A DNA stretch of 42,082 bases from Candidatus Peregrinibacteria bacterium (GTDB lineage: Bacteria > Patescibacteriota > Gracilibacteria > UBA1369). The stretch covers positions 188,635 through 230,716 of the forward strand of contig PLYH01000003.1 of the NCBI GenBank assembly GCA_003153355.1, in the 5' to 3' direction. The position numbers and the translations under genes are program-made. A model generated the notes under the pieces. It made no database searches and had not been told where the DNA came from. It saw only the letters and a list, made by a program, of their open reading frames with translations. This document shows positions 33,117-41,132 of the stretch, in pieces. Each line of letters opens with the position of its first letter. Within the stretch, counting starts at the first letter, position 1.

Positions 33117-35774
33117 ATGCCACACGCACGCAACTCCGCTCCTCTCAAAAAGACAGAAAAAGGTTTTCGTTCGATTTACGCTTTTGACGAAGGCAATAAA
33201 GAGATGAACGATCTGCTGGGAGGCAAAGGCGCGAATCTGGCTGAAATGAGCATCTTAAAACTTCCGGTGCCGCCGGGTTTTACGATCACGACCAATGTCT
33301 GCCGTTATTATCTGGAACATAAAAAATATCCCAAAGGGTTTGAGGCGGATCTCCAAAAGCACATGAAAAAATTGGAAAAGCTGATCGGAAAAAAATTCGG
33401 CGACCGTGAAAATCCGCTGCTGGTTTCCGTGCGTTCAGGCGCTCCGGTTTCCATGCCGGGGATGATGGATACGATTTTGAATCTTGGTTTGAACGATGCC
33501 ACTTTAAAAGCCCTACTTGCTAAAACCGGTAATGAACGTTTCTGCTACGATTCTTACCGGAGATTCGTGAACATGTTCGGCAATGTAGTTCTGGATATTC
33601 CTCATGAAGATTTTGAAGAGGAACTCGATGCGATCAAACATCACCGCGGCGCAACCGTTGATACGGAATTGACGACTGAAGATCTTCAGCTCGCCGTGAA
33701 AAAATTCAAGGAAGTGGTCCGCCGCAAGACCGGACATGAGTTTCCCGAAGATCCCGAGAAACAGCTTTTACTGGCCATTCATGCTGTGTTCAATTCCTGG
33801 AATAATGACCGTGCCATTACGTACCGCAGAATCCATAACTTCAGCGATAAAATTGGAACAGCGGTCAACGTGCAGGCCATGGTATTTGGAAATATGGGCA
33901 ATACTTCTGGAACCGGCGTTGCTTTCACACGCAATCCTTCCAACGGAGAGAAGCGATTTTACGGAGAATTTATGATCAATGCCCAGGGTGAAGATGTGGT
34001 CGCGGGCATCCGCACTCCGCAAACTCTGGACGAAATGAAGGATGTGATGCCGGATGTTTTCGCAGACCTTGTCGAAGTGCGTGAGATTCTGGAAAAACAC
34101 TACCGCGATATGCAGGACATTGAGTTCACGATTCAGGAAGGGAAATTGTACATGCTCCAAACCCGCAGCGGCAAGCGTACCGGGCGGGCCGCGGTAAAAA
34201 TCGCCGTGGATATGGTCAATGAAAAACTCATTACCAAAAAAGAGGCGCTGGTGAGAATCGACGCTTCGTCGCTGAATCAATTATTGCATTCTGACATTGA
34301 CCCGAAAGCTCCGAAACATGTTATCGCCAAAGGTCTGCCCGCTTCGCCGGGAGCCGCATGCGGCAAGGTTGTTTTCAGCGCGGATGATGCTTTTGACTGG
34401 GTGACCAACCGCAAAGAAAAAGTTATTCTGGTGCGCAAAGAAACGAGCCCCGAAGATATTCATGGCATGCATGTGGCTGAAGGAATTTTGACTTCCACAG
34501 GCGGTGCGACTTCCCATGCGGCCGTGGTATGCCGCGGCATGGGCAAGTGCTGCGTCGCAGGCTGTGCAGATATTATGGTTGATGCTAAAAACAAGCGCTT
34601 CATCGTGGGACACACGGTGGTGTATGAAGGAGATACGATCACTCTCAATGGAACAACCGGAGAGGTGATGCTTGGCTCGATGCCAATGGTAAAAGCGGGC
34701 ATGAGTGAAGATTTTGAAACAGTATTGTCCTGGGCGGATCAGTTCAGAAAACTTACGGTTCGCACCAACGCCGACACACCTTATGATGCCGAGGTCGGAA
34801 GAAAATTCGGCGCGGAAGGGATCGGCCTTTGCCGCACCGAACATATGTTCTTTGAGGAAGCGCGCATTAAAGTGGTTCGCGAGATGATTTTGTCCAAAGA
34901 TCTGGAAGGACGCCAGCGGGCCTTGAGAAAATTATTGCCGATGCAGCGTAAGGATTTTATCGGCATCTTCAAGGCAATGAACGGGCTACCTGTTACGATC
35001 CGTCTGCTCGATCCTCCTTTGCATGAGTTCTTGCCTCAGAAAGATTCACAATTAGAAGAACTGGCGCGCGATCTGATGATGGATATTGAAGAATTGAAAC
35101 GTTTTAAAGACAGCCTGCATGAAGTGAACCCTATGCTCGGTCATCGTGGCTGCCGTCTGGGCATCACCTATCCCGAAATTTATGAGATGCAGGTGCAGGC
35201 CATTTTGGAAGCGGGAATTCAAGCCAGCCGCGCCGGCATCGAAGTTCTCCCGGAGATTGAAGTGCCTTTGGTCGGTCATGTGGAAGAGCTCCGCGCAGTG
35301 CGCCAAATGATCACGACGATGATCAACCATTATGCCGAAGACATTACCTTCAAATATAAAATCGGAACGATGATTGAATTGCCTCGCGCGTGCCTGACTG
35401 CCGATGAACTTGCTCCTGAAGCTGACTTTTTCTCCTTCGGCACCAATGATTTAACCCAGACGACTTTTGGATTGTCGCGCGACGATTCGGGAAAGTTCAT
35501 GAACGAATATATTTCGCGGAACATCTGGGAACGCGATCCGGCAGCCGGCATTGATGAACACGGGGTCGGAAAACTCATGAAAATCTGCATTGAACTGGGC
35601 CGTTCCGTAAAGCCAAAACTGGAGATCGGCATCTGCGGCGAACAAGGCGGCGATCCTGCGTCAGTACAATTCTGCCACAAAATCGGCCTGGATTACGTGA
35701 GCTGTTCTCCTTACCGCGTGCCTATCGCGCGCGTGGCTGCAGCCCAGGCGGCAATTATGGATATGAAAAAATAG
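33117..35774 (+). CDS. ppdK: Pyruvate, phosphate dikinase
   Basis: This full-length 885-residue enzyme reversibly makes pyruvate and ATP from PEP, AMP and PPi, or the reverse. The N-terminal nucleotide-binding domain shows LLGGKGANLAEM and SVRSGAPVSMPGMMDTILN. The central phosphocarrier domain has the catalytic His467 in GGATSHAAVV. The C-terminal PEP/pyruvate barrel has GLCRTEHMF, GTNDLTQTTFG and the catalytic Cys near residue 840 in GICGEQGGDP. PPDK commonly replaces or supplements pyruvate kinase in anaerobes and saves ATP through PPi. It ends 5 nt before the convergent small gene, with no clear terminator between them. Confidence 0.97.
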   Translation: MPHARNSAPLKKTEKGFRSIYAFDEGNKEMNDLLGGKGANLAEMSILKLPVPPGFTITTNVCRYYLEHKKYPKGFEADLQKHMKKLEKLIGKKFGDRENPLLVSVRSGAPVSMPGMMDTILNLGLNDATLKALLAKTGNERFCYDSYRRFVNMFGNVVLDIPHEDFEEELDAIKHHRGATVDTELTTEDLQLAVKKFKEVVRRKTGHEFPEDPEKQLLLAIHAVFNSWNNDRAITYRRIHNFSDKIGTAVNVQAMVFGNMGNTSGTGVAFTRNPSNGEKRFYGEFMINAQGEDVVAGIRTPQTLDEMKDVMPDVFADLVEVREILEKHYRDMQDIEFTIQEGKLYMLQTRSGKRTGRAAVKIAVDMVNEKLITKKEALVRIDASSLNQLLHSDIDPKAPKHVIAKGLPASPGAACGKVVFSADDAFDWVTNRKEKVILVRKETSPEDIHGMHVAEGILTSTGGATSHAAVVCRGMGKCCVAGCADIMVDAKNKRFIVGHTVVYEGDTITLNGTTGEVMLGSMPMVKAGMSEDFETVLSWADQFRKLTVRTNADTPYDAEVGRKFGAEGIGLCRTEHMFFEEARIKVVREMILSKDLEGRQRALRKLLPMQRKDFIGIFKAMNGLPVTIRLLDPPLHEFLPQKDSQLEELARDLMMDIEELKRFKDSLHEVNPMLGHRGCRLGITYPEIYEMQVQAILEAGIQASRAGIEVLPEIEVPLVGHVEELRAVRQMITTMINHYAEDITFKYKIGTMIELPRACLTADELAPEADFFSFGTNDLTQTTFGLSRDDSGKFMNEYISRNIWERDPAAGIDEHGVGKLMKICIELGRSVKPKLEIGICGEQGGDPASVQFCHKIGLDYVSCSPYRVPIARVAAAQAAIMDMKK

Positions 35775-35779
35775 TTTTG

Positions 35780-36211
35780 TTAACTTAAAACTTTCTTTTT
35801 CTGAACGTCGCTGACTCTTGCGCCGAATCCTCTGGAGATCGCATTGACGGCGCGTTTTTCACGATCAGCATTGATGGGTTCTGCCATTCGTTCAAATTTT
35901 TGCAGTGCTGCTGGATTGTTGGCAATGAAAAGCGCCACCTCAACAAGTCTTTTTGAAGGCGGATGTGCGCCTGCCAAAAAAAACACCTGCTCTTCTTCTG
36001 TCGGAACCTCCGTTTCTTCAGGAAATTTTGCTTCAGCTTTTTTGACGAGATTCACGAGCGCTGTCGGCGGATGAGAAAAATGCTCAACCAGGGACATCCA
36101 AAGATGATGATCCATTTCGCATAATGCCGTGATGATATCTTTCGCCGATTCTTTGCTGATATCATCAAAAATCACATGCAAGTTAATGAGTGATTTTTCT
36201 TTTTCAGGCAT
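35780..36211 (-). CDS. Hypothetical protein downstream of nadK
   Basis: I do not recognise this 143-residue protein. It is soluble, acidic in the middle (EETEVPTEEEQ at ~67-77) and predicted mostly helical, with no signal peptide or metal motif. Regularly spaced hydrophobic residues (LVEVALFIANNPAALQKF) suggest a helical-repeat fold. It begins 9 nt after the nadK stop, so it is probably the second gene of that operon. Confidence 0.7.
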   Translation of the reverse strand: MPEKEKSLINLHVIFDDISKESAKDIITALCEMDHHLWMSLVEHFSHPPTALVNLVKKAEAKFPEETEVPTEEEQVFFLAGAHPPSKRLVEVALFIANNPAALQKFERMAEPINADREKRAVNAISRGFGARVSDVQKKKVLS

Positions 36212-36220
36212 AAATAAAAA

Positions 36221-37126
36221 TTATTCTCCAAACTGTTCACCCCAGCGCAGCTTATCGCGAAGCATCTTATAATAGTTGCCTCCCTTAAGGCGGATGAGGT
36301 TGAAGTAACGGCTGGATTTGCGGATCTTAATTTCATCTCCATAATCAAGGCGGATGGTTTCCTGGCCATCCAGCGTGAGTCCTACGTTTTCTCCTTCGTT
36401 GCGGCGGCGGGTATTCAAAACGATTTTGAGCTGACGGTCATTGGGAATAACGATCGGACGGATGGAGAGCGTCGCGGGACAGATCGGCGTGAGAATAATT
36501 GCGGGAAGAGAAGGGTGAACAATCGGGCCGCCTGCGGAAAGCGAATGGCCTGTGGAACCTGTGGGAGAGCTGATAATCAGCCCGTCGGCGTGGAAGGTTA
36601 TGACCTTGCGCTGATTGATGGAAACGTCCATTTCGATCAAACGGGCAAATGAGCCCTGGTTGAGTACGGCATCGTTTAACGCCAGAAAGGTGTCGAATTT
36701 TTTGCCGTGGCGGTAAATGGTGACGCGCAGAATCGAACGCTTATCAATCACATAGCGGTTATGTAAAACTTCGGTTAAATCGTTTTCAATATTTGCCGGC
36801 TTGGATTCCGTGAGTACGCCAAGATTTCCAAAATTAAAACCCATGACCAGCGTTGTTTTTTTGGCTACGCGGCGGGCTGTTTTTAAAAGCGTACCGTCTC
36901 CGCCCATGACCACCAGCAGATCGCATTTCTGCATAAGGTCGGTCTTTTTATAGCCTTCGCCCTGATTAAAATAAGGCGCGGAATTGGAATCGAAAAGAAT
37001 TTTTTTATTATGTTTTTTCAGCACTCGAACAACCTCCCGGATATACGGAACATGCGCTTTGTTATTTTTCTTGGTGATGACGCCGACCGTCGAAATTTTT
37101 TTCTTAATTGGAGCGACGAGTGTCAT
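36221..37126 (-). CDS. nadK: NAD kinase
   Basis: This 301-residue enzyme phosphorylates NAD+ to NADP+, which zwf and biosynthesis need. The GGDGT loop is at residues 75-79, FGNLGVLTE follows, and the C-terminal beta-rich domain has the HADGLIISSPTGSTGHSLSAGGP signature (split here over ~175-200) and PICPATLSIRPIV. An unusually basic N-terminal extension (APIKKKISTVGV) is ordinary for the family. The start at 37126 lies 24 nt after the -10 of a very good promoter. The small unknown gene follows. Confidence 0.95.
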   Translation of the reverse strand: MTLVAPIKKKISTVGVITKKNNKAHVPYIREVVRVLKKHNKKILFDSNSAPYFNQGEGYKKTDLMQKCDLLVVMGGDGTLLKTARRVAKKTTLVMGFNFGNLGVLTESKPANIENDLTEVLHNRYVIDKRSILRVTIYRHGKKFDTFLALNDAVLNQGSFARLIEMDVSINQRKVITFHADGLIISSPTGSTGHSLSAGGPIVHPSLPAIILTPICPATLSIRPIVIPNDRQLKIVLNTRRRNEGENVGLTLDGQETIRLDYGDEIKIRKSSRYFNLIRLKGGNYYKMLRDKLRWGEQFGE

Positions 37127-37150
37127 AGAAGATTGAAAGGATGCACGGAC

Positions 37151-37179
37151 AGTATAGAAGTTTCGGTCCGAGTTGCCAA
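37151..37179 (-). promoter_or_regulatory. nadK promoter
   Basis: Minus strand -35 TTGGCA (37179-37174), exact 17-nt spacer, -10 TATACT (37156-37151). This is one of the best sigma-70-like promoters in the window. Confidence 0.75.
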
Positions 37180-37183
37180 TTCT

Positions 37184-38287
37184 TTAGATTTTCTGCTGAG
37201 AACGCTGAGCCTGTGCGGATTTCCTGCGGCGGATAACCATAAAGATCGCTCCGGCAGCCAACACATAAACTCCTGGGCCGGGGTTCTGAACATCGCCCGG
37301 ATTTGTTGAAACGATACATCCGGTATGATTCGGATGTTCAATATCCAACGGAATTTTTAAAGGTTCATCACCGACCTGCAGTTTGAATTGCTGGGTTCTG
37401 CCATCCTGGACAATCAACGCGTGGCCTTCAACAGGAGTGACTAAAGCGTAGTGCATCATCTGATCGGTGTTCGGATCTTTTTCAGGATTCAAAATTTTGA
37501 CGATGACTCTTTGATTGGTTGCGATATGCAATGAAGCTTCGCCGATGACGAGGGCCTTTGTCTGTTCATTTCCAAGAGATTCATTTGGTGTTTGCTGAGT
37601 CTGGTCGAGCATCATCACGCACAACTTTCCGCTGTTCAAAGAAATCTGACCCGGTTTATTCATGGAACCTGAAATGTCTCCGCGGATTTTCATTGCCGCC
37701 TGGGGAGAAAATGTCGGCTGCACAAAACAGTCGCGGGGTAAGCCGTCGGAATCGATTAAAGTGTGGCCGATGATGTGCATCGTGCCGTCGGGATCGGTTT
37801 TAAATTCGCAAACTTGCTGGCCGGGTTTGGCCATGTCGTCAGCGGTGACATCCTGTGCGAAAGATTGCCTTCCGCAAAGATCTTCCTGTCCAATAGTCGG
37901 CTGGCCGGCATCCGGGCTTTGAGCATCCGTGCCGCTGTCTGCTTCCGGAATTCCGGAAACATCAGGTGCGCCTGAATCGTCCGGTGGTCCTGCAATACCG
38001 CCATCTGAAGGATTTCCGGCATCGTCCAAAGATCCTCCATCCGAACCGCCTTTTCCGCTTACAACGGGAGGCGTCCTTGGAGTTTTAGGGCCGTTTCTTT
38101 CAACTGTGACGGTTATTCCGACTGCGGCCATTGCCGCCGCCCCCATCAATGCCTTCAAAGCACTGGGACGGCTGCTCGTCCTTTTGGCAGTAGGAATTTC
38201 TTCAACTACTGGGGAAGCGGGAGTCTGATCTATTTCATGCGCTGCGTGGTCATCATGATGGTCATTTTCGGGATTTCCGATCGGCAT
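37184..38287 (-). CDS. Surface protein with Asp/Ala/Gly linker and C-terminal TM-RRRK tail
   Basis: The 367-residue protein has a His/Asp-rich cytoplasmic N-terminus (1-42, including HDDHAAHEID), a TM or signal-anchor helix at ~43-62 and a low-complexity linker rich in Asp, Ala, Gly, Ser and Pro (~75-130). A folded beta-like domain of about 200 residues follows, with scattered Cys. The C-terminus reads NPGPG, a hydrophobic helix (~337-352) and then RRRK, the layout of C-terminal sorting signals. Both ends may therefore be membrane-linked unless the tail is processed. No known family was recognised. It is divergent from the lipoprotein-like gene through overlapping promoters. A protein with the same kind of linker and tail is encoded at the right edge of the window. 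Confidence 0.78.
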   Translation of the reverse strand: MPIGNPENDHHDDHAAHEIDQTPASPVVEEIPTAKRTSSRPSALKALMGAAAMAAVGITVTVERNGPKTPRTPPVVSGKGGSDGGSLDDAGNPSDGGIAGPPDDSGAPDVSGIPEADSGTDAQSPDAGQPTIGQEDLCGRQSFAQDVTADDMAKPGQQVCEFKTDPDGTMHIIGHTLIDSDGLPRDCFVQPTFSPQAAMKIRGDISGSMNKPGQISLNSGKLCVMMLDQTQQTPNESLGNEQTKALVIGEASLHIATNQRVIVKILNPEKDPNTDQMMHYALVTPVEGHALIVQDGRTQQFKLQVGDEPLKIPLDIEHPNHTGCIVSTNPGDVQNPGPGVYVLAAGAIFMVIRRRKSAQAQRSQQKI

Positions 38288-38314
38288 AAATTCACTTTAA
38301 AGTTACGGCAAATT

Positions 38315-38342
38315 ATTATAGCGTTTTAGGCTTGAAAATCAA
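38315..38342 (-). promoter_or_regulatory. Promoter of the TM-RRRK surface protein gene
   Basis: Minus strand -35 TTGATT (38342-38337), 16-nt spacer, -10 TATAAT (38320-38315), 27 nt before the ATG. The -35 box touches the -35 of the divergent gene. Confidence 0.65.
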
Positions 38343-38360
38343 TGCTAAAAGTGCTACTTT
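38332..38360 (+). promoter_or_regulatory. Promoter of the lipoprotein-like gene
   Basis: The -35 TTGAAA (38332-38337), 17-nt spacer and -10 TACTTT (38355-38360) lie 18 nt before ATG 38379. Confidence 0.6.
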
Positions 38361-38378
38361 GCAGATGGACATAACTTC

Positions 38379-38927
38379 ATGTTTATGGGTCAATTACGAA
38401 ACAATCCGTCAGTGGAAAATACTGATGCTCTTGAGCAGCAGCAAGGTTCGGAAGCGTCCGAATTGAGCTCAAAGCAAATTACCAGAGCTTTGAAGAAGAT
38501 ACATACGTATGTTGTAGGAGCAGTAATGGCTGTTTCTCCTCTGCTCGGTTCATGCCTTGAGACTGGTGGTCAAAACTCCGCGAATCAAACAGCAGAACAG
38601 GGCAATGTCGAAAGCGCCAATGTTGCTGATCGAACTGTTAACCTTTGGTACGATGGTAAAAACTGGAACTTTCAGGGCAAATACACTCAGGATTTCCGCC
38701 TGACTGTTGAAACAGACGGCAAACAGGTTTTTGATCAGCAGGTTGCAGTGAACAACGGAAATTTCAGCGTGAACGGATTAGCCGGCGAAACCGCCCATGA
38801 CATTACCATCAAAGCTTACAAACCGGACGGAACTGAATTGCAATCTTTGGAAATCCCGATTGAACCCACTGAAAACAGCAAAGGGATGATCGGGAATCCT
38901 CATCTGCACAATCCGGAGTATAAGTAG
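38379..38927 (+). CDS. Lipoprotein-like surface protein with long N-region
   Basis: The 182-residue product has an unusual polar N-terminus of ~46 residues (Gln/Ser/Glu-rich, ending in RALKKIHTY), then a hydrophobic segment VVGAVMAVSPLLGSC that ends in a lipobox-like LGSC near residue 61. The mature part starts with a Gly/Asn/Gln-rich linker, followed by a single beta-sandwich-like domain (~85-165, LWYDGKNWNFQG, DFRLTVETDGK, HDITIKAYKPDG) resembling an Ig/carboxypeptidase-regulatory fold. It is likely lipid-anchored outside the cell. I do not recognise a family. The gene is divergent from a surface protein and convergent with the cyclase gene (25-nt gap). Confidence 0.7.
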   Translation: MFMGQLRNNPSVENTDALEQQQGSEASELSSKQITRALKKIHTYVVGAVMAVSPLLGSCLETGGQNSANQTAEQGNVESANVADRTVNLWYDGKNWNFQGKYTQDFRLTVETDGKQVFDQQVAVNNGNFSVNGLAGETAHDITIKAYKPDGTELQSLEIPIEPTENSKGMIGNPHLHNPEYK

Positions 38928-38952
38928 AAAGGGTGTGTTTTAAAATGGAGTC

Positions 38953-41067
38953 TTATTTGGTGCCCATTTCAAAAGCGCCATTCCAATTTGCAGCGGGCGG
39001 AAAATCGCGCAAGACTTCACAGCGCTGTCGGTATTTTTTTGAAGGCTCGTCGTTTGGAGAAGCTTTCAGCAGGTCTTCAAATTTTTCCAGGGCTTCGGAA
39101 AATTTTCTTGAATAATAAAGTTTTAGAGCTTCGTTGTATTGCTGAAGCAGCTTAAACGCATCTTGAGGAAGCTCTCCTTTGGGCGCCCATGGTTCAAAAA
39201 CTTTAATGATTTCGTTTTTTCCAATGACCTGAACCAGGCCAAGTTCACGGCCTTCAAATTGATCTTTGATCTTTTCCCAGGTTTTTTCACCGATCATGAT
39301 ATTCGTTCCAAACATTTTGTTGGCACCTTCAAGACGTGAAGCAAGATTGACGACATCGCCCAGGGCCGTGTAGTCAAACCTTTGGGATGAACCCATATTC
39401 CCCACAATGGCTTCACCTGAACTCAGACCGCAGCGGAAATCAATTTGGGGTTTCAGTTGACCGCCGGGAAGAGGCGGGTCGGTTTTCCATTTCTCCAGGA
39501 GTTTTGCAAGTTTGATGCGCATGTTAAGAGCCGCACGTGTGGCGCGGACAGCGTGGTCGGTTTGGGCGACCGGAGCTCCGAACAAAGCCATAATTCCGTC
39601 ACCTTCAAATTTATCTACAGTGCCTCCCTCTTCCATGATAACCTGTGACATCGCCTCAAAATATTCACTCAGAATTGTGACAACGTTTTCCGCGCTTAAT
39701 TTTTCTTCGATGGTCGTTGAGTGAGCAATGTCAGTAAACATAATTGTCAGGTTTCGGCTTTCGCCTCCGAGTTTCAAGGATTCAGGATGTTCGATAATCT
39801 CTTTCACCAAAGCCGGGTTCACATATTTGCCAAATGAGGTCTGAAGCTGCAATTTTTCCCTGAATTCCGTGACGTAACGATAAAGATATGTGGCAATGAA
39901 AACCGCAGCGATAGTGAGATACGGATGAACGAGATCCAGAATAATGCCATGATCAAATAGCGGTTTTGCCGAGAGTGAGTAAGCTGCCGGCACTCCGAAG
40001 AGGTACAGCAACGACCAGCGGATTTTCGTGAACATGAATGTGAACGCCGCCGTAAGGGCGAGGATCAAAATGAGGATTGCCTGTTCGGGGAAGGTCAGGT
40101 TGCGGAGAAATTTCTGATCGAGGATGGTTTGGAGGGCGTTGGCTTGCAGTTCGATTCCGGTCATTTTATCGGTGACGCTTACCGGCGTGACGTAAAGATC
40201 GTTGAAATAGTTTGCCTGAGGTCCGATCAAAACAATTTTATCTTTAAACAGCGCTTCAGGATTTATTTGATTCGCATCATAATTTTCATTATAAACATCA
40301 ACAAAAGAGACATGAGAAAATGTTTTTTGTCCCGGCGTGGAGAAAAAATTTATAAGCATTTGGCCGTCTTCAAGCGGAATTTTTACTTTGCCGTTATCTT
40401 GAAGATTTATGTCATATTCATTTGCATTAGCAGCAGGTTCTTTCGGTAACTGCTCTCCGCCAAGGACTTTTCTTGCGACTGCAAAAGCTAAATTTTCATC
40501 GTACCGATTGAGACCCAGATCATCAATAATCGGCATCATTCTCCTGTTCACGGCGTCTGCATCCTTTAAGACATTCCCAAGGCACAAACTTATATTCTGC
40601 AAATCGCTGAATAAACTCAGCGGCAGTATGGTGGCTTTTTGATCTTGAGGATTTACGTAATAACCTTTTTTCTCATCATAAGTCTGAGGATTACCCGGGA
40701 ACATAATGATGGGGTTTTTTGTTTGAGATAATGCATTTTTAAAATCATCATCGCTTTTTGCATCTTTAGCCGCCCTAAAGAAAAAATCGAAAGCCACGGC
40801 CTTCGGATTATATTTATTAATATTGTTGAGCACCTGGGCAAAATCGTCCCTGTTCCAGGTCGTGTATTCGCCCAAGCCATCCAAAGTTTTTTGATCCACA
40901 TCCACAATTACGATTTGATTACTTGGATTTTCGCCTTTATAAAGGCCGTCCGCAAAATTAATTTGCCAACTTTTAAAAGCATTTGAATAGGCAAATCCTC
41001 CAATTACAACCGCGGAAATAATTGAAACAATTACTGCAATAAGAATTTTATTTTTCCAAAAAGGCAT
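38953..41067 (-). CDS. CHASE2-domain adenylate cyclase (class III) with C-terminal TPR-like tail
   Basis: This 704-residue membrane receptor has a TM helix at ~8-27, an extracytoplasmic CHASE2 sensor (~30-330, with FADGLYKGENPSNQIVIVDVD and an AVAFDFFF segment) and three TM helices (~333-405). A class III nucleotide cyclase domain follows (~435-625). Metal-binding Asp residues lie in MFTDIAHST and EGDGIMALFG. The Lys in VDKFEGDG and the Asp in RFDYTALGD match adenylate rather than guanylate specificity. A TPR-like helical tail (~635-695) ends the protein. It would convert an external signal to cAMP. No CRP-like receptor is in the window. The start follows a TATAAT promoter embedded in an inverted repeat. 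Confidence 0.92.
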   Translation of the reverse strand: MPFWKNKILIAVIVSIISAVVIGGFAYSNAFKSWQINFADGLYKGENPSNQIVIVDVDQKTLDGLGEYTTWNRDDFAQVLNNINKYNPKAVAFDFFFRAAKDAKSDDDFKNALSQTKNPIIMFPGNPQTYDEKKGYYVNPQDQKATILPLSLFSDLQNISLCLGNVLKDADAVNRRMMPIIDDLGLNRYDENLAFAVARKVLGGEQLPKEPAANANEYDINLQDNGKVKIPLEDGQMLINFFSTPGQKTFSHVSFVDVYNENYDANQINPEALFKDKIVLIGPQANYFNDLYVTPVSVTDKMTGIELQANALQTILDQKFLRNLTFPEQAILILILALTAAFTFMFTKIRWSLLYLFGVPAAYSLSAKPLFDHGIILDLVHPYLTIAAVFIATYLYRYVTEFREKLQLQTSFGKYVNPALVKEIIEHPESLKLGGESRNLTIMFTDIAHSTTIEEKLSAENVVTILSEYFEAMSQVIMEEGGTVDKFEGDGIMALFGAPVAQTDHAVRATRAALNMRIKLAKLLEKWKTDPPLPGGQLKPQIDFRCGLSSGEAIVGNMGSSQRFDYTALGDVVNLASRLEGANKMFGTNIMIGEKTWEKIKDQFEGRELGLVQVIGKNEIIKVFEPWAPKGELPQDAFKLLQQYNEALKLYYSRKFSEALEKFEDLLKASPNDEPSKKYRQRCEVLRDFPPAANWNGAFEMGTK

Positions 41068-41072
41068 AGAGG

Positions 41073-41101
41073 AATGCTATTTATCTTTTTATTATAGCAT
41101 T
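41073..41101. repeat. 8-bp inverted repeat over the cyclase -10 region
   Basis: AATGCTAT (41073-41080) and ATAGCATT (41094-41101) are perfect complements with a 13-nt spacer. The right half overlaps the -10 hexamer, so it could be an operator or a hairpin ending the upstream gene. Confidence 0.6.
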
Positions 41102-41119
41102 TTCCGGGATTTTATTCCA
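41091..41119 (-). promoter_or_regulatory. Promoter of the adenylate cyclase gene
   Basis: Minus strand -35 TGGAAT (41119-41114), 17-nt spacer, -10 TATAAT (41096-41091), 23 nt before the ATG at 41067. Confidence 0.6.
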
Positions 41120-41132
41120 GTTTAAGCCTTCC

